A DNA stretch of 64,000 bases from Hyposmocoma kahamanoa (GCF_003589595.1 NW_020654748.1:231253-295252); one strand, 5' to 3'. Positions 10,868 through 23,290 are shown, counted from the first letter of the stretch. The notes: generated by a model from the letters alone, not told the origin. Numbers and translations are program-made.

Positions 10868-11620
10868 GGACTTAAATTCAAATTCAAATATATTTATTTA
10901 TTCGTCAACATAGGCTACATAATGGGTAATCATAAACGAGCTGTAACCGTAAGCGTTACATGTTATGTTACCAAAAATCATAGTGTACGTTAGTCGCGAA
11001 CTTGCTGCTAGCGGAACGCGTGTGGTTCGCAGTGAGCCGACGATAACCACTAGGGCTAACCGCGAGAGTGACATTAACGCCTACGAGATTAGCAGTATCT
11101 CGCGCTTTATGTCGCTCTCGCGCAAATCGCGCCCTGTCGTACTCCTTCTAGCGAGTAAACACTGTTTCACATGTAGAGAAGCTCGTTATTATATCTGTCA
11201 CGTTACAGTTACAACTCGCTAATGAGTACCCGCTTTAAGACACACTGAAATACGTGGTTATAAATAAAATTATAGTGACACCTCTATGCCGTGCGAACTA
11301 CATAAGCAAATAACTATGAGGAATTATTACATCAATATGTAAATAAATATTTTTAATCTATAAACAAAAATACTTTCAATGAAAAAATTAATTCAAAATG
11401 TCATTTTACTTACTAGAATATAAATATTCATCTTTATTTTAATGAGTTTATTATAAAATGTTTCGTTAACAAGGTATTCAAATAAATTTCTTTTAAATGT
11501 CACAATAACTTTAAAATTCTTTAAGTCAGATGGTAGTTTATTATAAATCTTGGCACTCATAGCAATTATACTGCAACATATAAAGGACTCGATGGAGCGA
11601 AAATAAAAAGGCAACGACTC
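10868..11620 (-). mobile_element. 5'-truncated non-LTR retrotransposon (LINE) 3' end
   Basis: On the minus strand a C-terminal coding remnant ends at 11393, and the element then continues about 500 bp to a tail of AAATTTGAATTTGAATTTAA type at 10872-10891. That tail is the common lepidopteran LINE ending. The intervening 10980-11165 is unusually GC-rich for the window and contains GCGCGATTTGCGCGAGAGCG, perhaps 3' UTR. The grouping of tail and ORF into one element is inferred from order and spacing. Confidence 0.5.
11393..11614 (-). pseudogene. LINE reverse transcriptase C-terminal remnant
   Basis: The frame contains SAKIYNKLPSDLKNF, then TFKRNLFEYLVNETFYN. This matches the C-terminal pattern of lepidopteran LINE ORF2 proteins (xxKxYNKLPxxLKxxxxxxxFKxxLxxYLxxxxFYxxxEF), the same pattern as in the copy at 18802. 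RT and endonuclease domains lie upstream in intact elements and are absent here. The ORF ends with a short divergent extension. Non-functional. Confidence 0.6.
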
Positions 11621-11699
11621 TCTTGGCGAGTCGAAGCTTCTAAGCGCGCAAACCTGGAACGCTCCGATGTACGCGCCGCCGTTCTGAATTTGCAGCCTG

Positions 11700-11965
11700 T
11701 CTCATCGGAGTGTCTGCATAGGAGTGTACCGCCTCTCAAACAGAGGCCGTGAGTTCGAATCCGGGTTCGCATCTCTAAGTTTTTCGGAATGAATGTGTGA
11801 AATAGGATTTGAAATTTACCAAGATCTTTCCGGTAAAGGAAAACATCGTGGAGAAACCTGCGCGTCGAAGAAGATTCACAACACTCGGAAAACACGTAAA
11901 GTTCTCAACTGCGGCGGACTGTAGCCTAAACACATGCCTGAGAACAAACCCGAACCCTAGAGTTG
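11700..11965 (+). repeat. Family E copy
   Basis: Head with CCTCTCAAACAGAGGCCGTG and B-box GAGTTCGAATCC, then GGTAAAGGAAAACATCGTGG, GAAACCTGCGCGTCGAAGAA, ACAACACTCGGAAAACACGT and GCGGCGGACTGTAGCCTAAA. The open frames across it (11566-11895 minus, 11809-12042 plus) are repeat shadows. Confidence 0.75.
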
Positions 11966-12179
11966 GACGTATAAAGGAGTTGACGATGATGAAGATATTT
12001 GTCCTTTTTATATATAAAAAGAATTATATCGTATTGAAATAAGCTTTTCCTCTTGTTAGTGAATTCACAGGCAATTAAAATCGTATGTTCCACGGCTTAC
12101 GATCCATTTGCTATATTATTATATACTTTCTTAGAAAGTTACCACTTTATATCAGGTGTACCGTCTAACCATTTACCGG

Positions 12180-12490
12180 TTTTAGCATAGCGGCAGAACA
12201 GTGGTCTCTCAATTGAAAGGTCGACGGTTTGAATCTCTGCGGCATAACTTTAATCACTAAGTTACGTTCATTTGTGAATGTTAGTGGCAATACCTCTCGT
12301 TAATTTTGAAAGAAAATATCGTGATAAAACCTGCTCATCGAAGGAGGTTTACAAACCTTAGAAAACCGATGAAATCCCTAACCCGTATTGGGCTAGTGTG
12401 GTGGACTATAACCTAAACTCGTTACTTAAAGAAGACCTAAAACCACCGATTTGCGATAATAATGACGATGGTGATAATACGATAACAATA
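12180..12490 (+). repeat. Family E copy, near full length
   Basis: Head GGTCTCTCAATTGAAAGGTC + GACGGTTTGAATCTC, middle TCACTAAGTTACGTTCATTT and ATACCTCTCGTTAATTTTGA, body ATCGTGATAAAACCTGCTCA, AACCCGTATTGGGCTAGTGT and GGTGGACTATAACCTAAACT, closing in AATAATGACGATGGTGATAA. This is a good reference copy for the family in this window. Confidence 0.8.
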
Positions 12491-14229
12491 AATATAAGAA
12501 CTTAGTTTAAAATACCAAAATGAAATAAAGAAAGATGTTTAATTGAAATGTTTACTGGAATTAATAGACATTGTACCAATATTACAAAACACTGCAATAC
12601 TGACACCTAAGTTAAATCTTTAAAAAAAATAGAACCATCAACCCAGACCCAATAAAGGTAAAGTAAGGAAAGATATAAAGAACAACAATGACGAAAGCAA
12701 CAAAAGAAAACAATGTCGATGGGCGTGTGATAGGACGGGAGAATATAAAAACATTGGTAATGTTACAACGTCTATTGAGAAGAGAGGTTCTGCACATGCT
12801 TTTTACTTTAGATATTAAATTGTAGCTGAAACATGTGTTAGAATTTTGTAAGCAATTTAATTACTTGAAATAAATGCGAAGGTAACAGCTGGTATTTTTA
12901 TCATACAGAATTCATAGTGCAAGTCGTCATTTACTAAATTATACTAACGGTGAATATTCAACAAATTGCACTTAGTTGATTTAAATATCAATTTGCAGGA
13001 TGAATTCCCCTGTGAAGAATTTATATGAAAGTCTATGGTTTGTTCTTTATAAATAGGAATTAGTTTATAATTATCATTGAGTTTTAAAACAACAGTAATA
13101 TAAAATATGTGTAGTTCACAATCTGCATTTAACTTGTATAAGAAACAAATTTTTAAATACCGACTTTGAAACAAGCACTGCAGTAAATATTTTAGTCTAC
13201 GGAATTCTAAACCTGTCGGCACCCAAAAGAGATGAGATGATAACAAAAATTACAACCACCTTGTCCAACAATGCCTTTATGTAGTTTCAAGATAAAGTGG
13301 ACACGAAGAAAGTACACATTACGTAAGTGTGAGAGATAATTAGTAAGCCTTATAAGATTCAAAATGGCCGATGACAATGCCCAGAATGGATGGGCAATTT
13401 TCATCGTGGTGGGTCAGAAAAGGTGACGAGATAGGCTAGGCATGTTAGTTGGAAATAAAGTTTTACGATAAGAATATTTTAATTATGAAGGTAAAGAAAG
13501 TAAGTAATGAAATAAATATATGACTTATTTTCATATCGAGCTGTAGAAGGCAATATACACGTATTGCGACGTGTTGAGTGTGCTTATTTGAACTTAAAAC
13601 TGCGTTTATCATATTTATAATACATGATCGAGGTAATTTGTAATTTTAAATATAATCTCTAAAAAACGTAGCTGGAATTGAATATCCGAGATGGTCTGTT
13701 AATTTTGTGAATATGATATTGCGAAACGAAAGGGTACTAGGAACTCACTGTCCAACTAGTTATCTAACATCTTGGGCACCCTGACAGGAATGAATTTTAT
13801 TAATTTAATTTAGCCCTAACTTTATTTTTTAAGCTTTTATTGTATTTTTATGCATTACTTGATTAAGCAACATAACCATCGTAACAGTGTTTACCTAAAA
13901 AGCAATGCCATTTTATTTTATGTCCCAAAATACCTGCGTACGAGATCAAAATCCGACAAGAACTTGTCAGTATAACGATCCCCGCTTTGCCCTTGTCTCG
14001 TCTCAGGAATCCAGCTATTTGAAAGTATAATCGGAGAATACATTCTGAATTTCTTTCCATCTCCCGTTTTGGGAAAGACGTCTCAACACACGAATTATAA
14101 TTTATCCTTAATGAAACTCTCGTATAAACAAGTATTTGAGAAGTATTTAGGATCCAAGAAGTAATTCAATAAAAATGAGATTCGCTTTGTAAGGTTTTCA
14201 TAAAGCCTAATATGGTTAAACTTTACATG
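12491..14229. other. Unassigned sequence
   Basis: No repeat or gene recognised. Minus-strand frames of 60-100 codons near 12944-13404 and 13863-14060 show no family motif and no clear splice-site pattern. Confidence 0.4.
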
Positions 14230-14515
14230 TATGTTATGGACTGTCATTGTCATCACTCAAGGCCATAGTTTTGCTACTTTATAATGTTTTCCATGGGATC
14301 AATTAACCTTCGACAACCTACGACGCGCTGGTTTCATCACGAGTTTTACCTTCACCATTAGCGAGAGCTGTTGCTACTAAACATTCGCAAATGTACGTAA
14401 CTTAGAAATTAAAGTCATAGGTACATGCCGTCCGGTACGATGCGAACCGTCGACCTCTCAATTGAGAAACTGATGTTCTCCCACTGTACTACCATTATTG
14501 TCATTTATGGGCTTC
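14230..14515 (-). repeat. Family E copy
   Basis: Minus reading gives head TTTCTCAATTGAGAGGTCGA + CGGTTCGCATC, GGTACATGT-type sequence, GTTTAGTAGCAACAGCTCTC, ATGGTGAAGGTAAAACTCGT and CGTCGTAGGTTGTCGAAGGT. Matches the reverse of the 12180 copy with moderate divergence. Confidence 0.7.
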
Positions 14516-15385
14516 TATGGTCCTCTGTCATATACACTAATTTAATGACAAGGCAATTTATTAGCATAAACTTGCAATTTCCATTTTTATGTAATATGAT
14601 TGTGTATACATAAAATAGTAAAACTGAACCGTCATTCTCTATTAATTAATAACCTTACTAAATTGTGACAGCAGTGTCTTCTGACCAAGCGTTAACCCTT
14701 TTTACCTCACCCAAAGAAACTCACCGTACGCCAGACTTCTAACAGGTATAAAACCATTCGCAGGGAATCGATAAAAATGTACCTTGCCCGTTATAAATAT
14801 TCATTCTTTACCAGAGCTAGTGGTGTTTCTTTGTAGCTATCAATATTTCATTTTGTTTTATTATTGAGTCAACTGTGCTTGATTCCAGCTCTTTTGCATA
14901 TCGTATTTCTTTCTAGGCTGCTATAATCAATTGCCATCATAAGAATGTTCCTTGACGTAGTGAGATCCTTCAGTTTGCAAGCTTTATTTTAGTATTAACT
15001 ACACTTATTTAGTACCTGATTTGTAGATCAAATGTTTAATAACTGATAATATTTTTAAAACTCATACAACGTCACCAAAACTTCATCTTGCCACAACAAA
15101 TACTAAGCTGAAATGAGTCAAAAATAGAAATAAGCAAAAAACCAACTGGATCAGTTGTAAATATTCATTCGTTGTCAGGGTCGCAGGCAGACTCGTTTTT
15201 GTGCTCAGTCTCTTGGGTAGCGAAAGGGTTCTTATTATTTATTTACTTAGGTCTTCTTATTCTTACTTACTGTTTTATGTTATCGAGTCATAGGTAGTAA
15301 CAACTGAAGTCTTTGAATGATACTTTGACTTTTACAGTTAGTTTCAAACGGCGTGTAATATCGAAATGATTGACAACCATTTGAC

Positions 15386-15500
15386 ATTGACAACCACAAA
15401 TTACACCCAAACTCACGAGAGAAATAAATGGAGGCCATACAAATTCTCCCGGCCCGGGAATAGAACCTAGGACCTCTGCGTAGCAGTCCAGCATGATAAG
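15386..15500 (-). repeat. SINE-A copy, partial
   Basis: Minus reading contains the region between the boxes (ACGCAGAGGTCCTAGGTTCT), B-box-like TTCTATTCCCGGGCCGGGAG, and the proximal tail TTTCTCTCGTGAGTTTGGGT. The first half of the head and the distal tail are missing or replaced. Confidence 0.7.
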
Positions 15501-17157
15501 TACTACAGCAGACAAGTACTACATTTCTGGTATATTTTTTAGGCATATGATACCTTACCAGTTGTACCTTCAAAAACCTGTCCAGCACTAGTGCAATAAA
15601 AAATATCTTATGCTTCTTATTCTGCACTCTATCCCTGTATGTTTAAGCTCCCGGAAGGGGAGGTAAGTGCTAGAAATATGGGCTTTGTCAAAGAGAGAGG
15701 TAATCATAATTTTTATGCGAAGATTCCCCCGCATATGTAAAATGCTCGTGTCAGATACATTTACATGAGAGATGGCAGATGAATGAGTCAGAATAAATGA
15801 GACCACTATAAAGAATAACGTGTGAAATTGTTTGTGGAAATGGCGTCTTTATATTTTTTTTATATTGCGAATGAAATATAATTCAAATTAAGTACCCTTA
15901 ATATATTTTACAAGGTGCAAAAATAAGGTTTTTACAATTTAACGTGCACAGCTGCAAAATAACTTTAAACAGATTATTAGATATTACGCAGACGAATATT
16001 TAAAATTCGTAAAGAAATATACTAGATGATTTCTTATAACCAAAGCTAGCATATTCATGTCCAGAAATGTTGTAGTCCATAGAATACCTGTCCAATTTAT
16101 TCTTAGCGTGGACATGCCCCTAAAATTATTTATCTTACTGCCAGCCACTATCAACTATAAATAATTGTAGTTTGTTTTCGGTTCGCATTTTAACATCTGA
16201 ACCCGAAATAGTTTGTAGCTCGAATCCCTAATCGACCGTCCGAAACAATTCAGAAAAAGGTTTTTTTTTTCATTCCCCTAAACTTTACGTGGGTCGTGTT
16301 ATGTGCTTTTTTTATTTTTTAAGACATTGATTGATTGAACCTTATGGCATGTCTATGAGAAAGTTGGCGGGGTATTGTTTTTTGTTTAACGTTTTTTTTG
16401 GTTTTAGATCCATTTTGGATATTGTATCTTAATTTAGATAATATTTGTTGCATTTCATCACTGTCGTTGTGTTTTGGTTTTAAAAATTGATTTAGATACT
16501 AAGAATGAAGCCGAACAAAGATTGTCATTATTGTACCGTATTTTTCTCTATGATCTTAGCAGAGACGAAAGAGTAAGTATGTAAAACGGAGCTTAGAAGC
16601 AATGTTACCCGAGGTCATAGCTAATGAAGACCAATGATTTCGGCCTATTGTTGGGTAATGTGTATGCTTGTTGGTAAGATAATAAAATTCACTGCAATCT
16701 TGTTCTATATCATCATTAATATCATTAGACTCTTGAATAATTTGCTCATTTAAAAGCTGCTCACATAATTATATTACACTATCAACAATTCCAATCTAAG
16801 AAATTCAACATTCTATGATAGAATACCGTAACATGAATAGATACAGATCTTAACAAAAGAACATCGTATTAATTTTGAATGAGTTTTCAAGATTTAAATT
16901 TCAATGGTGTTTAACGACTGTAAAAATAAATCCCCTGAGAATTGTGTTAATTAAGTCTTTTCTCGGGAGCATATTAAAAATTGGAGTCGAAAATTTAAGC
17001 TCCGATGACTTTTATGGATTTAATTGCATTACGTTAACAGTAGACTGAAACAATTGATGTGGTAATAGCAAAATTCATATTTATGACAGTAGATTGATTA
17101 CACAATCAATCCAAGCCCATAATACGACTTCAGTCTCCAAATTTTTTTATGATGCTT
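15501..17157. other. Unassigned sequence
   Basis: AT-rich with T-runs at 16260-16400. I see no gene or repeat that I can name. Confidence 0.4.
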
Positions 17158-17545
17158 CTAATATAGTAAGATTCCGGTTGATATTCCAAATTTGCCACTA
17201 ACGAGATTTAAACCTATAGTGAAACAAAAACATTTATCACTAAAGGCTAGTAAAAATCTCTGATCTCTTCTAGAGATAAGCTCACCTTTGTATATGTTCT
17301 TTATAACTTGTGTTTTATGTATCTTTTCTTTGTGCAATAAAGAGTTATTAGTTATTAAAAATCCATGATAGTGACCTGCTTTGCTCTTGCAGGTCATCTC
17401 TATCTGTGATATTTGATATAAATATTGCAAATGATAATTGTATACAAATATACAAACTCTAGCGTTTCTTACCATTTTTCTTTGGAGAATCTGTCTTACG
17501 AATGAGTAGTAGAGTTTAATCAACGTGACGATTTCAAGTGTAATT
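17158..17545. repeat. Family F copy
   Basis: The head GATATTCCAAATTTGCCACT and the tail AATCTGTCTTACGAATGAGT + AGTAGAGTTTAATC both recur at 59025-59545, and the tail alone recurs at 32584 and 57497. Between them sits CTTTGTGCAATAAAGAGTTA, which contains an AATAAA polyadenylation signal on the plus strand and suggests a transcript 3' end. The 121-codon minus-strand frame here is a shadow of the repeat. Confidence 0.6.
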
Positions 17546-17546
17546 T

Positions 17547-17830
17547 AGAATAGAATAGAATAGAATAGACATTTATTGCAACGCCACAACACATAGATAC
17601 AAAAAAAAAATATTGATACTACTTAGAAAAGCAAAACAAAACAAAAAGACGTAATTAACAAAATTAAAATAAAATGAAATAAGACAATAACAAACAAAGA
17701 GCAAAACAGAAAAATACTAAATATAACAATTACAAATGTTGTACTGTCATGTGTGCGGTTGTGGCGTCCGCAAAAGGACTTCATTCAGCTTATGCCACAG
17801 CCGCAATTGACTGTGGCGCTGGTTTTCAAT
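17547..17830 (-). mobile_element. LINE 3' tail with (TAGAA)n
   Basis: A TAGAA pentamer array at 17548-17569 followed by TAGACATTTATTGCAACGCC is a typical minus-strand 3' end of a lepidopteran non-LTR element. Further in, GCGGTTGTGGC (17755-17765) and GCCACAGCCGC (17794-17804) form a stem with one mismatch, which may be a 3' UTR structure recognised by the element's RT. No coding part remains. Confidence 0.5.
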
Positions 17831-18574
17831 GAGCTCTGAGCTGAGATGAGTGACGGACGTGTGTGTCGCAAAATAAAATAAACTGCTTAAATAATTGCGT
17901 ATGTGTTCTTTGTGTCATACATACTTACCTTTATGTCATAATAAAGGTTGTTTGAATTTGTTTTCTTTAGTTTTTGAAACCAAATTCTTCAAGAAATTGC
18001 CATAAATGCCAAGCATAGTATCAGTAACCAAGGGAAGATAAAAGACGCTGCAGTTCGCAAGCGACAGTCACAGTAAAACTAGCTCTAAATTTGGAAATAA
18101 AACAACAAAAGAAAGTAAAGAAATGGACAAACTAAATCAAGATAATGCGCGTCAAATAAACGGACTGCCTGCAGCTGTACGAGTGAATAAGTAAATAGTC
18201 CCAAGTCTCAAACGTCGCGGGATATCTCAGAATAGCAAGCCTTCGCGAAGTTATATTTCCGGCATATCTGAGATGGTCTGATGTAAAAACGTATGAGGTA
18301 AGTAAAATTTCATGTGTGACATTGCTGTATTTCTGAGAGAAGATTTCTGTTTTTAGAAAGATTTACTTTGAAGTTATCCCTCAAATGTATCAGCTGCAAG
18401 GAGTATAATAAAGTTAATTCAATGTGATTTTTAATGGTGTTTTCAGCTGTGTGTACAACTATCGATTTCTTAGGTTTTCACGATTGCTATACATTAAAAT
18501 TAAACCATTTCTAAACCAAACGTTAGTTTGTTTGAAAAAACAGTTTTGAAATATGCAATATTAAATATTTTTTA

Positions 18575-18770
18575 ATGAAATTACTCCACTAGACAACGAT
18601 CGAACACAAAGAAAAATTCCTTCGATAGAACAGGATTCGAACCTGCGTCTATGCCGTACCAGGGCGACTGCTCTGCTGATTAACCTTCAGATCGACTCAG
18701 CAGATCTTACAAATTTGTATACGTTTGTTACAGATTTTTTTCGTAGCGCCATCTGTCAGAATTATATGAA
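18575..18770 (-). repeat. SINE-B copy
   Basis: Minus reading: head with AAGGTTAATCAGCAGAGCAG and CAGGTTCGAATCC, then TATCGAAGGAATTTTTCTTT and GTTCGATCGTTGTCTAGTGG. Upstream of the head the family-specific GGCGCTACGAAAA stretch is present. It lies next to the LINE at 18802. Confidence 0.75.
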
Positions 18771-18801
18771 ATTGGTTAAATTTTACATTTTATGTTATCA
18801 A

Positions 18802-19295
18802 TTAAAAATCATTTATATTGTAGTAGCATTGTGTAAGTAACAAATTATGTAATTTTATTTTAAATTGCCTACAATTTAGTTTTTTAACTGCATCTGGTAT
18901 TTTATTAAATAATTTAGGTGCCAATACAAACATCGTTCTATTGTAAAATTCCAAGGTGAGGCGTTGTTTTGGCCGTATTTCTATTTTGTTCCTTGTTTTC
19001 CTGAAATGTCTGGTTTTCACAAGATTAAAGTTGCCTGGATTTTGTTTTATATAAACACAGGCCTCGTAAATATACATAGATGGTAGGGTTAAAATCTTTA
19101 GGTTTCTAAAATAGGGTACACAGCTTTCTCACTGGCCCACACCAAACATGGCCCTGACACATTTCTTCTGGGTTTTAAACAGTGGTGTAATATGTGTTGC
19201 AGCAGCGTTCCCCCAAAGCAGCAGACCATATCGCAAACTGGAGGCTACATAGGCGTGATAAGCACTAAGAGCAGTTTTTGTGACGTTATTCTCGT
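18802..19295 (-). pseudogene. LINE reverse transcriptase C-terminal half (one in-frame stop)
   Basis: In one minus-strand frame the sequence reads NVTKTALSAYHAYVASSLRY, then GLLLWGN, FKTQKKCVRAMFGVG, a TGA at 19129-19131, and continues in the same frame with ESCVPYFRNLKILTLPSMYI, then YEACVYIK. It ends in LAPKLFNKIPDAVKKLNCRQ and CYYNINDF, stopping at 18802. This is the thumb/C-terminal region of a CR1/Jockey-type LINE ORF2: the YGLLLWGN, QKKCVRA and LFNKIP patterns are diagnostic. A single stop and otherwise clean frame over about 160 codons imply a fairly young truncated copy. The catalytic FADD box and endonuclease lie in the missing 5' part. Confidence 0.8.
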
Positions 19296-19884
19296 CAGAT
19301 TTTTCAGGACATATACGTATTTACCAAGTTTATATACCGAATATACCTATGCAATTTAGAACTCTAGTTTCATTCGAATTTATCTACAAATTCTTAGAGT
19401 ATTGTATTTTGAAATCATCTTCCATTTCATTTGTGTTCAGAGACTCGTTATATTTAATTATTTGCAATCTTGTTCCCATCTCTGTGGTTTTTATCTGACA
19501 GGAATTGCATATTGCTTATTATTTATTTTGAATTTTCTTATTACATCTAGGCAGAAGCCAGCAAAGCTAACCCTGAAACATTTACTAATTCAACTTTTAT
19601 GTATTTGTAGTTAGGGTTAGTATCATTGAATACAAAATAAATGACGGCTTTGTATTATAATTCAAGGATCAAATAGACGACCTCTTAACATTTTTATGGC
19701 TAATATGAAAATTACGGATGATGTTTGTAATAAACCATTTTATTGACATTATTTTTTTTTAACAATTGTATAGGGCTGACCACATCGAGTTTACCACGAT
19801 CAAATTAAAGGCCTATATAAAAAAAGTACAATATAAAAGTAAAATACCCTTAACCAACATATGTGAAAATGTACGTGTTAATAA
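19296..19884. other. Unassigned sequence
   Basis: Overlapping short plus-strand frames at 19280-19614 show no motif. Upstream sequence of the LINE might extend here, but I cannot trace the frame beyond about 19295. Confidence 0.35.
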
Positions 19885-20330
19885 ATAGAATAGAATTGAA
19901 TACATTTATTACAATTAAAAATACAATGTCAAGGGATGATATGATCGTCACTAACGCAAACAATAATAATGAATATAAAATAAAGGAGTATAACTACTGC
20001 TTGTCTAAATACAAAGAAGTCAAGTAAAACAAAATTACAATTGTTTGAAGAGAAAATCATCGACACTGTAGAATTCATTATCCAATAAAAGGAGTTTTAG
20101 TCGTATATTCAACGTTTCGTCGTTTGTAATACTTTTCAGGTTTGTGGGTAGATGTTCGTAGAATCAGGGGACTTATTACCCGCGATTTCTCGTGTACAAC
20201 TGAAAGAATTAGTGTGAAAATAATCTTTCAAAATAAACTCCAACTCTCTACACACAAACTCATTGGCAACAACAGTAAAACAAGAATTATCTTATTACTA
20301 AAATCTTTCATAACTAATTTTAAATTGTAT
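19885..20330 (-). repeat. Possible LINE 3' UTR
   Basis: ATAGAATAGAATTGAATACA followed by TTTATTAC has the appearance of the minus-strand 3' end of a non-LTR element, like the one at 17547. No coding remnant was found, so the boundaries are guesses. Confidence 0.35.
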
Positions 20331-20764
20331 AGTTTCTAAAGATTACTGACAGTTTGTCTCGTTACTTTGAATCAATATACGTGTTACTACAACATTAATT
20401 TCGCACCTTATTGTTCATCCAGTAGCTTCGTTAAAACGAGAATACGCTAATGTCAAAATGCCAACGACATAAACATCAACTTCGGGGTTTACGCCTGAGA
20501 ATATTTCTTCAGTAGCTTAGGCATTAAACCTTTGACATGTTGCGTAAAACTTGCTTTTGCAAGATTTCTTGTTTGATTGCACAACGTACTAATGCTGGTA
20601 ACAATGCCTTATAGTTAGATTTATGGTGTTTTCTCTCTGTTTTAGAAGAGCTGTGACACGTCTTGCTTCGTATGGTTAGTGGGCATGAACTAGAGTATGA
20701 GTATTTATATACGTTATGGTCGATTTTGATGCTTGGTTTAACCACTTTTACACAATATTGTAGC

Positions 20765-20955
20765 CGTAGCAGAAGAACTCTTTATGAACCTTACCTATTG
20801 CTGCTGCCAAGCTGTAATAGGGTGACGGGCGCAGTGGTAGTGCCCCTTAGATCTCTGTGTGGCTAAAGCTAGTGTTAAAAATGTGTGTGGCACTGCATCT
20901 GTTATGAATAGGCGACTTGTTGGTCCCGTCACGTGATATCATAAAAATAAAAAAA
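20765..20955 (+). repeat. Family C copy, internally deleted
   Basis: GTAGCAGAAGAACTCTTTAT start, TTACCTATTGCTGCTGCCAA, then directly GGGTGACGGGCGCAGTGGTA, CCCCTTAGATCTCTGTG, GTGGCACTGCATCTGTTATG and CCCGTCACGTGATATCATAA. The CCGGTTTTGAAGG to CAACTTATG segment is deleted. Confidence 0.8.
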
Positions 20956-21022
20956 TATAGCCACCAGATGAAGACATAGAGGACCGCGGTGAGCTCGTTG
21001 AATCGAAGACGATTTATAGTAT

Positions 21023-21246
21023 AACTGCCTCTGTGATCGGCTACAATGCTGGTCTGCCACGCATAGGACCCGGGTTCGATTCTCGGGCCGGGATATATTT
21101 TTGTATGGCATACATTTATTTCTCTCATAAGTTTGGATGTAATTTGAGGTTGTCTATGTGTGTGTCTATGGTACCCGCGATACAGGGTTTCTCTGGTGCG
21201 AGGCTATGAGTAAATAACGTACACGTTATTTATTTATTTATTTATA
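21023..21246 (+). repeat. SINE-A copy, near full length
   Basis: Head ACTGCCTCTGTGATCGGCTA with altered box A, B-box GGGTTCGATTCTCGGGCCGG, proximal tail TACATTTATTTCTCTCATAA, distal tail GTACCCGCGATACAGGGTTT, closing in a TTTA-rich run. The head is tRNA-like but lacks a matching acceptor stem. Confidence 0.85.
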
Positions 21247-22754
21247 GTATTGGCAATAGATAGCTAGTTTACAGTTTGGTCTTTTTAAACTTAATTAATT
21301 TGTACAAAAAATTCGTCAAGTAGGTACGTAGTAGGAATAACATTTATATGGAGTTAGATAATTGGTGCAAAGTAGAACCACTCATGATGTGCCCTAGATT
21401 AGAGTTTTGCTACTGCTTCGATTATTAAATTCACAAAATTCTGTTGCGTTTGCAATAAGTATGCAATAACTTAGTGCAAGGGTTAACTCACAAATACCTC
21501 TATAATGGATCTCGGAATGCGCATCTTCATTATTTTATTCCGCAAAAACAGACATTATCTTCTAAGCCGGAACACGTGTAAAGTAGAACAGTTGGGTGCG
21601 GACAGTATCTTACACTAGGACAGCTTATAAATATCATATTAGATATATTTTACGGAAAAAACCGTTTGTAACCCAATACAACGATCCACAATAAGCCCGT
21701 AAAGAAATTCGTAAGATCTGCTAAAGGTAGCCACGTTGAGGCGACAGACGCTGGCTTGAGTCTAGACAAATCGTATTTTTCTTTGTATTTTTTCGATCTT
21801 CATATCAAAAAATATATGAATATCATAGTTGTAAAAATATTATGATATTCAACCGAAATAAATCGATACCTCCAATGGACACTACGCCAAGTTAAGGTTT
21901 TGGTCATCTCCGTTCTCATTTTGTTTTTTTTACTTTATTTTTTTCACAAAATTCTTTTTTACTTTTTGAAAATGACCAAAAAATTTATTTGGCATAGTAT
22001 TCAATGGTGATGCTCGAAGAGTTGATTAATTAATAAGATAAGAAGATTGGAGGTATCGAAATATTACTATAATAAATCTCGAAGCTGCAGGATGCGTACA
22101 TTTCAACAGATTTTGATAGCATAGGTGAAATTGTAAAACTGTTATTAAAAAAAAACATGAACTTAAAATCAGAACAACAAATATCATCAAAGCAATGTCT
22201 TTTGTACAATACTGCATATTCACGATAAAAACAAACAATAAATTTAAAGAAAACAGCCATAATCTTAAGGGAGAACACAACAAATGTGTGATTACAATGA
22301 AAAATTGTAACATAACGCGGCGGTACGTGACAACTCGGACGGTATAGGGACTGGTAATTCCCTGGATGTCCCTGAATGTAGGGCAGGGTACGCCTCAGTG
22401 ATCTGACAGGGTCAGGGTATTAGGGGATGTGAACAGAATCACAATTGAGTTGCGTAAAAAAATCTCATATGTGATTTTTAATACACATAATATGTATATA
22501 CAAAACTCCAATGTTTGGTTCAAAATCACGCCAAAAAAAATGATCTCAACAGTCCATCATTACTTTAAATACTGGCTGAGGAAATTCGAATGAGCCCACG
22601 AAGAATTAGGTCTGACCTGAGTGCCAAAAAATTCCCTTTCTCAAAACCAGGTACATTTTAAAAACCTGAAAACAAAAATATTTTGTTTTTTTTTTTCAAA
22701 TAATGCAGCCACATGCGTTGTCTTATTTTCATAATAGAACAAAGAAAGTATTAT
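21247..22754. other. Unassigned sequence
   Basis: No gene recognised. The 43-bp segment at 22621-22663 recurs at 23288-23330 with three differences. Overlapping minus-strand frames near 22026-22313 look like chance frames. Confidence 0.4.
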
Positions 22755-22895
22755 TGACAATAAAACTGTTTTTTTTTCGGATTTAAATCGCGTGTATTTG
22801 TTTTTTTTTCAAACAAACCGTTCGGGACCTACGGCGCGATTTAGACCCGAAAAAATACTTTCATTTCCTATACGTAACAATCGCGAATCTGTGGT
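22755..22895. mobile_element. PLE1 terminal repeats in inverted arrangement
   Basis: Minus-oriented terminal sequence (TCGGATTTAAATCGCGTGTA, then CAAACAAACCGTTCGGGACC) is followed almost at once by plus-oriented terminal sequence (GCGATTTAGACCCG, then ACTTTCATTTCCTATACGTA and ACAATCGCGA). The element interior is lost, leaving two inverted termini that nearly touch. Confidence 0.7.
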
Positions 22896-22969
22896 ATGTG
22901 GTTATCGAACGAATGATATAAAGACTGGTATAAATAAAAATAAATGAAAAATTTTTGTTGCAATAAATA

Positions 22970-23290
22970 CCTTGCACCAATACTATTTTTGATATTTGTG
23001 AGTGATGTAAGTCAAGTAATTAATCATTTGTAAATTCTCACTGTTTGCTGACGACTTGATACTGTATATAAGTGCCTCTAACTCCTCTAACTCCCAAGTG
23101 TGAACTCCTTCAAGCTGATCTACACACTCTAGTTGAATCTTGTGTCACTACAAGAAGTTCACGAAATCCGTGATCTGGAGTGCTCTTGGACAACGGGCTA
23201 AAGTTTAACTCCCATATTGATGAGATCGTTGCGAAAGCTTTCCAGATGCTTGGTTTCGTGAAACGCAGTACAAAGGGTTTTTTTTGCGTG
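22970..23290 (+). pseudogene. LINE reverse transcriptase palm fragment (FADDL box)
   Basis: Three frame-shifted pieces align in order with a CR1/Jockey-like RT: LAPILFLIFVSDVSQVINH at 22971, SLFADDLILYISAS at 23036-23079 carrying the catalytic Asp-Asp pair, ELLQADLHTLVES at 23103, and LGVLLDNGLKFNSHIDEIVA followed by KAFQMLGFVKRSTKG up to about 23277. Stops and at least two frame shifts show that it is dead. The reading breaks at a T-run just before the 43-bp direct repeat at 23288. Confidence 0.8.

Noticed and set aside
17158..17523. 121-codon minus-strand frame
   Set aside because: Coincides with family F repeat, whose relatives at 32584, 57497 and 59025 do not keep this frame.
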